A stretch of DNA of 64,000 nt, from positions 186,001 through 250,000 of the forward strand of contig CAZPUQ010000001.1 in NCBI GenBank assembly GCA_964589785.1, written 5' to 3'. The notes below the pieces were generated by a model that saw only the letters and a program-made list of their open reading frames with translations, was not told the origin of the DNA and made no database searches. This DNA comes from JAGVSR01 sp964589785 (GTDB lineage: Bacteria; Pseudomonadota; Alphaproteobacteria; Rhizobiales; Hyphomicrobiaceae). Positions 1-8,916 of the stretch are shown in pieces (positions within the stretch are counted from its first letter, which is position 1; every line of letters starts with the position of its first letter). Position numbers and translations under genes: made by a program.

Positions 1-354
1 GACGAGAAGGCGCGCACGCACCTGCGGGTAGCCGGCAATGAGCCCGCGCACGAGCGGCACCGCGGCATCGGTTTCGCGCGCGGCGCAGAACACGACCTCG
101 AGGGCCGGATGGGGATCGAGGGCGAAGGTGGAGCCGAGCGTCGCCGGGTCGTTGCTGTCGAGCCCGCAGACCGGCCGCAGCAGGGCCACGCGGTCGCCGG
201 CACGGTCGATCGGCCCCACAATCCGGGGGCGGCAGACCCGCCAGGCGGTCAGCGCGGCTGACAGGAGGTGGACGCCGACGAGCAGGGCGGCCAGTATCAG
301 CAGGGCGACCGTCGGTTCCGGCATCGATTGCGGCAGGCTCAATGCACCCGTCAT
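1..354 (-). CDS. Glycosyltransferase, family 21/2-like (5' part only, runs off the left edge)
   Basis: The minus strand is open from an ATG at 354 (or a second in-frame ATG at 324) to the window edge, giving 118 residues of an incomplete protein. An N-terminal hydrophobic helix (about residues 13-34) is followed by LLRPVCGLDSND and, further on, LEVVFCAARETDAAVPLVR. This pattern matches the start of ceramide glucosyltransferase-like enzymes (GT21), a group that includes the hopanoid glycosyltransferase HpnI. These are membrane-anchored enzymes that transfer a sugar from a nucleotide-sugar to a lipid. The catalytic Asp motifs lie outside the window, so the acceptor lipid cannot be inferred. No strong ribosome site decides between the two starts. 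Confidence 0.7.
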   Translation of the reverse strand, partial: MTGALSLPQSMPEPTVALLILAALLVGVHLLSAALTAWRVCRPRIVGPIDRAGDRVALLRPVCGLDSNDPATLGSTFALDPHPALEVVFCAARETDAAVPLVRGLIAGYPQVRARLLV

Positions 355-429
355 CCTGGGCTGCAGGCATTGCAGCATTCGGTGACAGGCACATGACGGC
401 GGCGCATCGCGTCCATGACAGGGGGCGGC

Positions 430-834
430 GTGAGAGACCTGGATGCAGTCTTCGCAGCCCTCGGCCGATCGACGTTCCGGCAACGCTTCCGCCTGGGGCC
501 CAAGGAGCGCGCCATCGTTGCGGCGAAGAAGCCGGAGACGCTCTCCGCGCATGCCCGCCGGATCGTCGCCGAGCGCCTCGCGCCGGCGCATCCGGCGAAC
601 GACGGGCGGCAGACGCCCATGCGCGGCCATCCCGTCTTCATCGCGCAGCATGCGACGGCCACGTGCTGCCGCGGCTGCCTGTCGAAGTGGCATGGCATTG
701 CGGCGGGCGGCGCCCTGAGCGAGGCCGAGCAGGAGCATGTGCTGGCCGCCATCCTGCGCTGGATCGCCGCCCAGCCGGCCGATCCGCCGGCGCGGGCATC
801 CGCCTCCGCGCGTCAGCTCAAGCTCGACCTGTGA
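430..834 (+). CDS. DUF4186 domain protein
   Basis: A 134-residue protein of the uncharacterised DUF4186 family, recognised by the block GRQTPMRGHPVFIAQHATAT followed by CCRGCLSKWHGI. The Cys-Cys-x-x-Cys and His residues could bind a metal, but that is inference and no function is known to me. The start is taken as GTG at 430 because AGGGGGCGGC lies just before it. An in-frame ATG at 415 has no good ribosome site. The gene is divergent from the glycosyltransferase fragment. Its last codons (RQLKLDL and stop) recur imperfectly about 1.5 kb downstream at 2339, beyond the amidohydrolase gene. Confidence 0.8.
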   Translation: MRDLDAVFAALGRSTFRQRFRLGPKERAIVAAKKPETLSAHARRIVAERLAPAHPANDGRQTPMRGHPVFIAQHATATCCRGCLSKWHGIAAGGALSEAEQEHVLAAILRWIAAQPADPPARASASARQLKLDL

Positions 835-848
835 CGGCCAGGTCCTGG
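809..848 (+). repeat. Direct repeat, copy 1 (3' end of the DUF4186 gene)
   Basis: The 18 bases cgcgtcagctcaagctcg at 809-826 recur exactly at 2339-2356. After two mismatches, ctgtgac also recurs, and aggtcctgg at 840-848 recurs at 2373-2381 after a short length difference. This copy encodes the C-terminal residues and stop codon of the DUF4186 protein. The two copies bracket the amidohydrolase gene. Confidence 0.75.
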
Positions 849-990
849 CCTCGTCAGGCGGTTTGACTCGCAGCGGTCCTAATCAGGCGAGTTGTAACCA
901 TCGGCCGGTGGGCTGAGCGCAGACTTTCGATTACGGTGGCACGGTTACAGACAAGCTGGGCGCAATGGGGGAACTCTACGAGAGGATCCA

Positions 991-2325
991 ATGTTTGGCC
1001 GAACGTCCGCAGTTGCCGCTTTACTTTGTCTCGCACACGCCGCGCACGCCGCTGAGCGCCCGGCTCTCACACTGTTCGAGAACGTCCGCATCTTCGACGG
1101 CAAGAGCGACACGCTGACCGGGACCATGAACGTTCTGATCCGCGGCAACACGATCGAAACCATCTCCAAAGACCCCATTCCGATCGAGGGTGGTCCCACG
1201 GCCAAAGTCATAGCCGCGGGCGGGCGCACGCTCATGCCCGGGCTCATCGATGCACATTGGCACACGATGCTCGTTCGGCCCACGCCGGCAGCGCTGCGTA
1301 CGGACGACGTCGGCTATCTCAATTTGGTCGCAGGAGCCGAGGCAACCGACACGCTGATGCGCGGGTTCACCACCGTTCGCGACGTCGGCGGGCCATCGTT
1401 CGGACTGAAGCGCGCCATCGACGAGGGGCTCGTCGCCGGTCCGCGCATCTACCCGTCCGGTGCCATAGTCACCGTCACCAGCGGTCATGGCGACTTCCGC
1501 CAATCGCACGAAGTGCCCCGGATCGTGGGTGCTCCACTGTCGCGTCAGGAGCGGACTGGAGCCGCCATGGTCGCCGACAGCCCGGATGAAGTCCGCGTGC
1601 GGGTACGCGAGCAGCTTCTGCTGGGCGCGACGCAAATCAAGCTCACGGCGGGCGGAGGAGTGGCGTCGCCCAACAGCCCCCTCGATGCCTCCACCTTCAC
1701 GGAGGCCGAGTTGCGCGCTGCCGTCGAAGCGGCCGGAAACTGGGGCACATACGTGACGGTGCACGCCTACACGCCGGTCTCGATCCAGCGTGCTATCGCC
1801 GCCGGCGTAAAGTGCATCGAACACGGCCACCTGATGGATGAACCGACTGCCAAGCTGATCGGCGAGCGAGGCATCTGGCTCAGCACCCAGGCGTTTCCGG
1901 ACGAGATGGCCGATGCCTTTCCGCCGGGGTCGCAAGAGCGCGCCAAGGCGTTCGAGGTGTTCGCGGGCATGGACAAGACCATCGCACTGGCAAAAAAGTA
2001 CAATCTCAAAACGGCGTTCGGCACCGACATCTTGTTCTCCAAGAGGCTGGCGCAGCGCCAAGGCGAATTGCTGGTCAAGTTCACGCGTTGGTACACCCCG
2101 GCTGAAACGCTCGTCATGGCAACCGGAACCAATGCCGAGCTCTTGGCGATGTCCGGGAAGCGCAATCCATATCCGGGCAAGCTCGGTGTCGTCGAAGAAG
2201 GCGCGCTCGCCGATCTTCTGCTGGTCGACGGTGACCCCATCGCCAACATCACGTTGCTCCAGGATCCGGCCAAGAACCTCGTCGTCATCATGAAAGACGG
2301 AAGGATCTTCAAGAACGCGCTGTAG
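991..2325 (+). CDS. Secreted metal-dependent amidohydrolase (imidazolonepropionase/prolidase-like)
   Basis: A 444-residue amidohydrolase-superfamily enzyme with an N-terminal signal peptide ending near HAAHA (about residue 20), so it is probably periplasmic. The metal-site residues are visible: H89-x-H91 in LIDAHWH, the likely carboxylated K217 in TQIKLTAGGG, H258 in VTVHAY, H278/H280 in CIEHGH, and D346 in FGTDI. This set matches the branch of secreted dipeptidases and imidazolonepropionase-like hydrolases. The substrate is unknown; a prolyl dipeptide or cyclic amide is possible by family only. Base composition is lower in GC than the flanks, and an imperfect direct repeat brackets the gene, suggesting recent acquisition. 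No neighbour points to a pathway. Confidence 0.88.
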   Translation: MFGRTSAVAALLCLAHAAHAAERPALTLFENVRIFDGKSDTLTGTMNVLIRGNTIETISKDPIPIEGGPTAKVIAAGGRTLMPGLIDAHWHTMLVRPTPAALRTDDVGYLNLVAGAEATDTLMRGFTTVRDVGGPSFGLKRAIDEGLVAGPRIYPSGAIVTVTSGHGDFRQSHEVPRIVGAPLSRQERTGAAMVADSPDEVRVRVREQLLLGATQIKLTAGGGVASPNSPLDASTFTEAELRAAVEAAGNWGTYVTVHAYTPVSIQRAIAAGVKCIEHGHLMDEPTAKLIGERGIWLSTQAFPDEMADAFPPGSQERAKAFEVFAGMDKTIALAKKYNLKTAFGTDILFSKRLAQRQGELLVKFTRWYTPAETLVMATGTNAELLAMSGKRNPYPGKLGVVEEGALADLLLVDGDPIANITLLQDPAKNLVVIMKDGRIFKNAL

Positions 2326-2338
2326 ACGACCGCTTTCC

Positions 2339-2381
2339 CGCGTCAGCTCAAGCTCGGTCTGTGACCGCGGCTAGGTCCTGG
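2339..2381 (+). repeat. Direct repeat, copy 2 (remnant of a DUF4186 3' end)
   Basis: This is the second copy of the repeat at 809-848. Read in the matching frame it would give RQLKLGL and a TGA stop, but there is no gene body in front of it: it follows the amidohydrolase stop codon by only 13 bases. It therefore looks like a leftover gene end, not a functional coding sequence. Confidence 0.75.
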
Positions 2382-2489
2382 GCCCAAGAACGCGTCGCCG
2401 TTGAGGGCAATTGGCGTCCGGTCTCCGGCTCAGAGCAAACATCGCTACGGAGGCAGCGACGTTGCAGTTTGCCCCTGAGCGGAACTTGG

Positions 2490-3143
2490 TCACTTTTTGT
2501 CCGTGCCGGCATTCAGCATGACGGCAAGCGGATTGAGTCTCGGCGGCTCTATCAGCTTCAGTGTGTTGGTGTCGTGATGATCGAACGGCTGCTCGAGGCC
2601 TTTGACTTGAAGCTCCGTCTGGATTTCGTACGTCCAACTGCCGTCATCGTTGAACGTGATGTCGCAGCGATAGCTGTTCGTGCGGAAGGCTTCATCCAGG
2701 AATTCCGTTGAGCAAATGCCGTAGCGCGTGTCACCCCGCTTTGCCGTGACGGAAATCGTCTTGTCGCCGGGCTTCGCTATACCTGATGCCAGAACAACCT
2801 GACCGCGTGGAATCGTTATGCTTTGCATGATCAGCCCGGTTGCAGGTTCCCACAACCAATATCCGACCTGGTCGTGGAAGGTAATTTTCTCCTCCGGCGT
2901 GTTGATATGGATGTGATAGCGCAGGCCGTAGAAGAGCTGAGGGCCGTTGGTCTGCGGGTCGATGGGATCCATACGGATATGCTCACGAAAAACGCGGCGC
3001 TCCGGTCCCTTTGCCTTGGGATTGATGTCTACGCCCTTGTCGGCCTCCCAAACACCAGCTAAGCGCCGCAGCGGCCCCAGGTTTTCGAGGTCGTTCGGAG
3101 AGACCTCAGGCTCAGTGAAGAGGTCGGCGGGTATGGGCAGCAT
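2490..3143 (-). CDS. Nitrobindin-like heme-binding beta-barrel protein (FABP/DUF1794 type)
   Basis: A 217-residue protein with no signal peptide. LGPLRRLAGVWEADKG near the N-terminus, then DPQTNGPQLFYGLRYHIHI and FHDQVGYWLWEPATGLIM, match bacterial FABP-like proteins related to nitrobindin and the THAP4 C-terminal domain. Relatives form a beta-barrel that can bind heme or fatty-acid-like ligands. The classical GxWxGxGxGxYP stretch is only partly kept, so heme binding is not assured. ATG at 3143 is preceded by GAGG at good spacing. The gene is convergent with the amidohydrolase and lies in the same lower-GC stretch; two sampled 60-base lines (from 2461 and 2821) hold 33 G or C, about 55 percent. 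Confidence 0.8.
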   Translation of the reverse strand: MLPIPADLFTEPEVSPNDLENLGPLRRLAGVWEADKGVDINPKAKGPERRVFREHIRMDPIDPQTNGPQLFYGLRYHIHINTPEEKITFHDQVGYWLWEPATGLIMQSITIPRGQVVLASGIAKPGDKTISVTAKRGDTRYGICSTEFLDEAFRTNSYRCDITFNDDGSWTYEIQTELQVKGLEQPFDHHDTNTLKLIEPPRLNPLAVMLNAGTDKK

Positions 3144-3494
3144 GAAGCCTCACAAGACGGGTACGGGTAGTCCTTACGCCCGGCGATGCTCAGTCAGTAT
3201 TTCGGCCCGCCTTGGTCGCTTTGGTCGGTTTCCATTGGCACGGCGACCCGACTGTATTGCACGAAAGGAAATGTCCGCAACAACACACGGCATTCCAACG
3301 TACGCTCTTGGCGATCCCGATTGTTCTGGGAACGGCCACCGCCGCAGTCGAACAGCCCAGTCAAGCGCCCAAAGCCTCAAGCTTCCGCTGTGATCGCCCT
3401 CAAGTGAGCTCAGTCGACTGCTGCCGATGACCGCTTCCGCGCCTGGAGCAGAACTCGCCTGTCACTCTCCTGGCGCGCCGCATGAGGACGCGAC
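3144..3494. other. Intergenic stretch without a supported gene
   Basis: This 351-base stretch lies between the start of the nitrobindin-like gene and the stop of aguB, both on the minus strand. It should contain the promoter of the nitrobindin-like gene, but I see no convincing -35/-10 pair. A short plus-strand frame near 3290-3430 has a signal-peptide-like run (LLAIPIVLGTATAAVEQ) but no credible start, so it may be a gene remnant. Composition is lower in GC than the DNA from 3500 on. Confidence 0.5.
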
Positions 3495-4370
<876 letters not shown>

Positions 4371-4381
4371 CATCGGCTCCT

Positions 4382-5407
4382 TCAGAGGGGCTGCTGCTGC
4401 GTGATGCAATGAAACGACCCGCCGCCGGCCGTGCCGCTGCCGAGCAGTCCGCGCGACGGCAGGCCCACGACCTTGCGGTCGGGAAAGACCGCCTGCAGCG
4501 CGGCGAGCGCCTCGGCCTCGCTCGCTGTGCCATAGACCGGGACCACCACGACGCCGTTCGCGATCACGAAGTTCATATAGGAGGCCGGCCCGATCTCGCC
4601 GAGCGCGTTGCGGTAGAGGCCCACGCCCGGCACGCGCACGACCTCAAGCCTGCGGCCCTTGGCGTCGGTGGCGGCCGCCAGCGTCGCCGCGATGGCATCG
4701 AGCGTGTCGCGATTGGGGTCATCCGGTCCGCTCGCGGCCTGGCAGACGACCCGGCCCGGCGCGACGAAGCGGGCGATGTTGTCGATGTGGCCGTCGGTGT
4801 GGTCGTTTTTCAGACCTTCGTCGATCCAGATGATGGCCCTGGCGTTGAACGCCCGGCGCAGCGCCGCCTCGGCCGCGTCCTTGCTCCAGCCGTTGCGGTT
4901 GGGATTGAGGAGCGTCTGGCGTGTGGTGAGAATCGTTCCCTCGCCGTCGTGATCCACCGCCCCGCCTTCCAGGATGAAATCGAAACGGCGCACCGGTGTG
5001 CCGGCCAGTCGGGCGACATCATCGCCGACGGTGACGTCGTCCGGCAGCAGGTACTTGCCGCCCCAGCTGTTGGTCCTGAAGCGCAGCGCGACGAGCCCCT
5101 CGGCGGTGTGGGCGAAGATCGGTCCCGTGTCGCGCAGCCAGATGTCGCCGTAGCGCGCCGGAACGATCTCGGCGAGGCTTCCGACGGCCGCGGTCGCGGT
5201 CTTTTCGGCCTCCCCCCCGTTGACGAGCAGCCGCACGCGATTGCCGTGCCCGGCGAGCGTGCGCACGAGCCTTGCAATGTCGTCGCGCGGCGCCTCGAGG
5301 TCGCCGTTCCACTCGTCGGCATCGGCCGGCCAGGCCGTCCAGATCGCGGCCTGGGGTCCCCATTCGGCCGGTACGGTGAGGACGGAAGAATGGCGCGCGG
5401 TGGTCAT
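4382..5407 (-). CDS. aguA: Agmatine deiminase
   Basis: A 341-residue enzyme of the peptidyl-arginine-deiminase fold that converts agmatine to N-carbamoylputrescine and ammonia. It carries the family motifs GDIWLRDTGPIF, the acidic EGGAVDHDGEGT, HTDGHIDNIARF, and the nucleophile C334 in GGGSFHCITQQ at the C-terminus. It lies directly upstream of aguB on the same strand, so agmatine is taken to putrescine by two co-transcribed enzymes. No arginine decarboxylase gene is in the window, so the source of agmatine (own synthesis or uptake) is not shown. Confidence 0.93.
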   Translation of the reverse strand: MTTARHSSVLTVPAEWGPQAAIWTAWPADADEWNGDLEAPRDDIARLVRTLAGHGNRVRLLVNGGEAEKTATAAVGSLAEIVPARYGDIWLRDTGPIFAHTAEGLVALRFRTNSWGGKYLLPDDVTVGDDVARLAGTPVRRFDFILEGGAVDHDGEGTILTTRQTLLNPNRNGWSKDAAEAALRRAFNARAIIWIDEGLKNDHTDGHIDNIARFVAPGRVVCQAASGPDDPNRDTLDAIAATLAAATDAKGRRLEVVRVPGVGLYRNALGEIGPASYMNFVIANGVVVVPVYGTASEAEALAALQAVFPDRKVVGLPSRGLLGSGTAGGGSFHCITQQQPL

Positions 5408-5808
5408 GGATGCGGAGGCTCGTTTCTGGTGTTGCTTTTGGGCTGCAGGCTGCGGCCGGCCCGACGGTGCGTTGGCACCGCGGTGTGAGACCGGGGGCGA
5501 TATAAGTCAAGAATGACCCCCGTGCTGAGTCGGGCCAAGCCGCCGGTCGGCGCGGCCACAATTCCCTTCACGCCGGGAACTATTCCCAAAGCTGTGAGGA
5601 GTGGCCGTAGGGTCCACCTAAGTATTTCGACGTAGAGCAGGAAGATATCCCGTCGCAATCCAGCAACAGCCAGAAATAATGGCGTAAATGGTCCTTTTTT
5701 GGGAACTCCGCACCATTGTGACTCACGATTCTCCCGGTTACCCAGATTTCATACGGCAACCGTGCCGTACGGACAGGAACTTTTCCTGACGGGTGGGGGG
5801 ATTAGAGA
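5408..5808. other. Divergent regulatory region between aguA and the TonB-dependent receptor
   Basis: This 401-base region has divergent genes on either side and should hold both promoters. It is more AT-rich than the coding DNA, particularly at 5640-5710. A minus-strand frame of 84 codons (5404-5658) overlaps the aguA start and shows no family resemblance, so it is not called. A six-base inverted repeat lies about 40 bases before the receptor start. The receptor ATG at 5809 is preceded by a purine-rich GGGGGGATTAGAGA. No Fur, Irr or RirA site could be recognised with confidence. Confidence 0.5.
5752..5769 (+). promoter_or_regulatory. Inverted repeat before the TonB-dependent receptor
   Basis: TACGGC and GCCGTA are separated by six bases, 40 bases before the receptor start codon. 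The dyad could be an operator or a small leader hairpin. Six-base arms are short for this base composition, so chance is not excluded. Confidence 0.25.
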
Positions 5809-8625
5809 ATGAAAAAGATCTTGGGCGCGGCAATCGTGGGCGGCGTGACAGCCGTTGCGGGGTCGGGTGCGATCTTGGCGCAAGACGCTCCGCCTTCGCC
5901 GCCGCCTGCTCCGCCTGCTGCGGAGGCGCCGGCGCCGGAGGGGACGGTCCCCGAGGTCGAGGTGATCCAGCAGCAGCCGCCGGCCGCCGCGCCGAAGCCC
6001 AAGCCCGCGGCCCAGCCGAAACCCAAGCCCAAGCCGCCGGCGCAGCAGCAGGCCGCGCCCGCCCCGGCCGCCGAGCCGGCCGTGGTACCGCCACCGGTCG
6101 CAGAGGCGCCGCCCACCGATCCGACAACCATCCTGCCGAACTCGCCCTATGGCTCGCCCGCCGCGACGGGCGCCGCATCCCGGGCGGCCCAGTCGGCGAC
6201 GACCCCCGTCAACCCGACGCAGCTCATCCCGAGCAACCTCGACGGCTTCTCGGCGGCCGCGACCAACCTGACGCCCGAAATCCTGCAGCAGAACCAGCCG
6301 CGCAATGTCAACGAAGCGCTGACCCGCGTGCCGGGCGTCGTCCTCATCACCGACGACGCGGCCGGCGAGCATGGCGGCATCGGCATCCGCGGCGCTCCCG
6401 CCCGCCGGTCGCGCAAGATGCTCGTAATGGAAGACGGCCATACGGTGAACCTGGCCCTGTGGCTCGACCCGTCCGTGCACTATTGGGGCCCGATCGAGCG
6501 CTTCGAAAACATCGAAGTGATCCGCGGCACCATCATCACGCATGGCCCCAACAACAACTTCGGCGTCATCAACGCCCGCAACCTGTCGCCCTTCGGACCC
6601 GATGAGACCGTCATCAGCGGCGCCATCGGCTTCACGAAGACCAGGCGGGGCGCCTATGTCGACGAGCTCGAGGTCGACTGCGGCCCGGGCCCGTCGGACT
6701 GCGAGGTGGAGCCGACCGACGAGGCCGAAACGACGCGCAAGGGCGACCGCACGGATCTGTCCTACCGCTGGCATGTCCACACGCGCCAGCACGCCGACAA
6801 CGTCGGGCTCGTCGCGTCCTACACGGGCGCCAACGTGCAGGGTCTGTGGGATACCGAGCAGCTCCGCTTCCACGACTTCTATGGCGCGCTCGGCTGGAAG
6901 GGGTCGAGCTCGGACCTCGTGGTCTCCTCCATGTACGCCCGCCAGCGTGACAACTACGACGAGCAGAACTTCCTCGGCGAGGCCGAACTGGAAGGCATCG
7001 ATAACGAGGACGATGCCGAGGCCGCCGCCGAGCAGGTCGCCGGTTTCGCCGAAAGCCAGTTCAAGCTCCTGAAGCACTGTAAGACCTGCTTCGCTCCGGC
7101 CGCCGGGCTCAACACCTACAGCGGCGACATCTGGCGCGGCCAGATCGTGCACAACGCCTATCTCGACGACGACACGACGATCACGTCGCGCGTCTATGCC
7201 GGCTATCACCGCCGCGACCGCTACCAGCTGAACTCCTACGAGTCCTCGCCCGACGGCTCGGCGGGCGGCGACGCGCCGGTCTTCATCCCGGGCGAGGAAG
7301 GGGAAGACATCGTGTTCGGCGAGGATACGATGTTCGGCCGCCTGCGCACCTTCCGCCACGTCGGCGCCGAGGTCCGCGCCGAATGGGCCAATCGCAACAT
7401 CCTCGGCTACAACCAGGATATCCAGGCGGGTCTGCGGTACGAATACCAGGACATGACGAACCGCAACTTCATCGGCCGCGACAACGAGATCCTGAAGAAC
7501 GGCGATGAGGCCGGCGCGACGATCTTCGACCGCGAGCTCGATGCCAACACGGTGTCGGCCTTCGTGCAGACCAACATCGACGTGGCGAGCGACTTCAACG
7601 TCGTGCCCGGCATCCGCTTCGAGTGGTACGAGGTCGGCCGGCGCAATCGCGTCGTGGCCCGCGAGGAGAGCGAGGCCGGCGGCGGCGATGACTGCGATGT
7701 GCTTGCCAGCGATCCCGACGACTGCCTCGTGGTCGACGGCATCATTCGTGATCCCGATCCGGCCACCGAGAGCTTCGACAACTTCGCGGCCCTGCCCGGC
7801 ATCGCGTTTGCCTACACGGGCCTCCACCGCACGACGGTCTTCGGCGGCTACCATCGGGGCCTGACGACCCAGGTGCTGCGCAACGAGGACTTCCCCGGCA
7901 AGGAGGAGATCGGCGACAACTTCAACCTCGGCCTGCGCTCGTCGGCCATCAAGGGCGTCGACTTCGAGGTCGTCGGCTTCTACCAGCTGATCGAGAACTA
8001 CCAGTTCGGCGCCTCGTTCAGCAACGTGGCCGGCGACCGGTCCTTCGGCACGGCCGACAAGGTCGAGATCAGCGGCGTCGAGCTTGCCGGCCGCGTGAAC
8101 TCGCAGCCCTTCACCGGCGGCTCGCTGAACTTCTACGGCGAGGCGAACTACACCTACTCGCGCGGCATCTTCAAGGATCTGCGCATCGAGGACGACGAAG
8201 GCGAATTCGAGGTGTTCGACGGCAATCGCATCCCGGAATCTCCGCTGCATGTCGCCGCTCTCACCATCGGCGTCGAGCAGAAAACCGGCTGGCGGTGGGA
8301 TGCGAGCATGACGTGGACCTACCGCGGCGCGTTCTTCACCGACGAGGGCAACACGCCCTACGGCTTCGGCGGCGAGGCCGAGTGCGGGCCGGAAGAGGAT
8401 CCCCCGTTCAGCGAATGCGAGATCGAGGAGGCCGGCGAGGACGGCGAGGTGCCGTCGGTCTGGCTCCTGTCGGCCCGCTTCAACCTCGACATCGGCGACA
8501 CGGGCGCCAGCGTGTTCGTGGCCGGCGACAACCTGCTCGACGAGTTCTACATCTCCGACCGCGAGGACGGCATGAAGCCCGGCCTCGGCCGGACGATCTG
8601 GACCGGCTTCAAGTACAAGTTCTGA
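5809..8625 (+). CDS. TonB-dependent outer-membrane receptor
   Basis: A 938-residue outer-membrane receptor that would import a ligand through a gated beta-barrel using TonB/ExbBD energy. It has a signal peptide (about residues 1-24, ending ILAQ) and a possible TonB box PEVEVIQ at 48-54. A long Pro/Lys/Gln-rich linker follows at about 57-105 with repeated PKP units. The plug domain starts near 140, with NEALTRVPGVVLI and GGIGIRG at about 168-195, and the barrel ends in TGFKYKF with a terminal Phe. The barrel carries acidic, cysteine-containing insertions (near 285-300, 625-640 and 860-890), probably extracellular loops. Plug and barrel resemble FecA-like iron or siderophore receptors, but the ligand is inferred only. 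No FecR/FecI, TonB or ABC transporter gene adjoins it. A strong terminator follows. Confidence 0.92.
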   Translation: MKKILGAAIVGGVTAVAGSGAILAQDAPPSPPPAPPAAEAPAPEGTVPEVEVIQQQPPAAAPKPKPAAQPKPKPKPPAQQQAAPAPAAEPAVVPPPVAEAPPTDPTTILPNSPYGSPAATGAASRAAQSATTPVNPTQLIPSNLDGFSAAATNLTPEILQQNQPRNVNEALTRVPGVVLITDDAAGEHGGIGIRGAPARRSRKMLVMEDGHTVNLALWLDPSVHYWGPIERFENIEVIRGTIITHGPNNNFGVINARNLSPFGPDETVISGAIGFTKTRRGAYVDELEVDCGPGPSDCEVEPTDEAETTRKGDRTDLSYRWHVHTRQHADNVGLVASYTGANVQGLWDTEQLRFHDFYGALGWKGSSSDLVVSSMYARQRDNYDEQNFLGEAELEGIDNEDDAEAAAEQVAGFAESQFKLLKHCKTCFAPAAGLNTYSGDIWRGQIVHNAYLDDDTTITSRVYAGYHRRDRYQLNSYESSPDGSAGGDAPVFIPGEEGEDIVFGEDTMFGRLRTFRHVGAEVRAEWANRNILGYNQDIQAGLRYEYQDMTNRNFIGRDNEILKNGDEAGATIFDRELDANTVSAFVQTNIDVASDFNVVPGIRFEWYEVGRRNRVVAREESEAGGGDDCDVLASDPDDCLVVDGIIRDPDPATESFDNFAALPGIAFAYTGLHRTTVFGGYHRGLTTQVLRNEDFPGKEEIGDNFNLGLRSSAIKGVDFEVVGFYQLIENYQFGASFSNVAGDRSFGTADKVEISGVELAGRVNSQPFTGGSLNFYGEANYTYSRGIFKDLRIEDDEGEFEVFDGNRIPESPLHVAALTIGVEQKTGWRWDASMTWTYRGAFFTDEGNTPYGFGGEAECGPEEDPPFSECEIEEAGEDGEVPSVWLLSARFNLDIGDTGASVFVAGDNLLDEFYISDREDGMKPGLGRTIWTGFKYKF

Positions 8626-8657
8626 TCGGCGGGCTCTCCCGTCAGCTAAGAAATCGA

Positions 8658-8693
8658 GCGGCGCCTTCCTGCGAAGGCGCCGCTTTCTTTTTT
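8658..8693 (+). terminator. Rho-independent terminator of the receptor gene
   Basis: An 11-base perfect stem (gcggcgccttc with gaaggcgccgc), a CTGC loop and the run TTTCTTTTTT lie 33 bases after the receptor stop codon. This is a textbook intrinsic terminator for plus-strand transcription. Confidence 0.93.
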
Positions 8694-8713
8694 GAGAGCC
8701 GAGCGGAGCCATC

Positions 8714-8735
8714 GACCGGATCCCCGGCTCCGGTC
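8714..8735. repeat. Inverted repeat in the palindromic cluster
   Basis: GACCGGA and TCCGGTC form seven-base arms around eight bases. It is the first of three dyads packed between the receptor terminator and the pepF stop codon. Confidence 0.4.
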
Positions 8736-8754
8736 GCGCGGCGGACCACCCCCC

Positions 8755-8789
8755 AACGTCGTGGCCGGGTTGAACCCGGCTATGACGTT
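8755..8789. repeat. REP-like composite palindrome
   Basis: A 35-base dyad with two nested arm pairs: AACGTC at 8755 with GACGTT at 8784, and GCCGGGT at 8764 with ACCCGGC at 8774. Each junction is three bases. Palindromes built around a GCCGGG/CCCGGC core are common as dispersed intergenic repeats in Hyphomicrobiales genomes, so this is probably one copy of such a family. Confidence 0.55.
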
Positions 8790-8882
8790 AGGAGGTGTGC
8801 CATCGATCGCGTTGACTCTGTCTCGGTGCGCTTCTCGGAACCGCCTCTTCCCGCGTGCGGAGAGAAGGTTAGACGTCGACGT

Positions 8883-8912
8883 CCCCTCTCCCCGTCCTTA
8901 CGGGGAGAGGGG
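8883..8912. repeat. Dispersed CCCTCTCCCC palindrome, copy 1
   Basis: A perfect 13-base inverted repeat (cccctctccccgt with acggggagagggg) with a four-base loop ends four bases from the pepF stop codon. Related palindromes occur at 25041 and 27500. In this position it can form a hairpin at the end of pepF mRNA, and may act as a terminator. Confidence 0.7.
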
Positions 8913-8916
8913 GGCG

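Noticed and set aside
415..429. ATG start for the DUF4186 gene
   Set aside because: GTG at 430 has a strong purine-rich site directly upstream; the ATG does not.
3212..3430. 72-codon plus-strand frame with a signal-peptide-like run
   Set aside because: The hydrophobic run begins in the middle of the frame with no Met or GTG at a sensible place. At best it is a remnant of a secreted-protein gene.
5404..5658. 84-codon minus-strand frame upstream of aguA
   Set aside because: It overlaps the aguA start, has no ribosome site or similarity, and occupies the expected promoter region.
5749..8712. Very long minus-strand open frame opposite the TonB-dependent receptor
   Set aside because: It is the antisense shadow of a gene with clear receptor motifs. 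High GC removes stop codons from the opposite frame. No domain, signal or ribosome site supports it.
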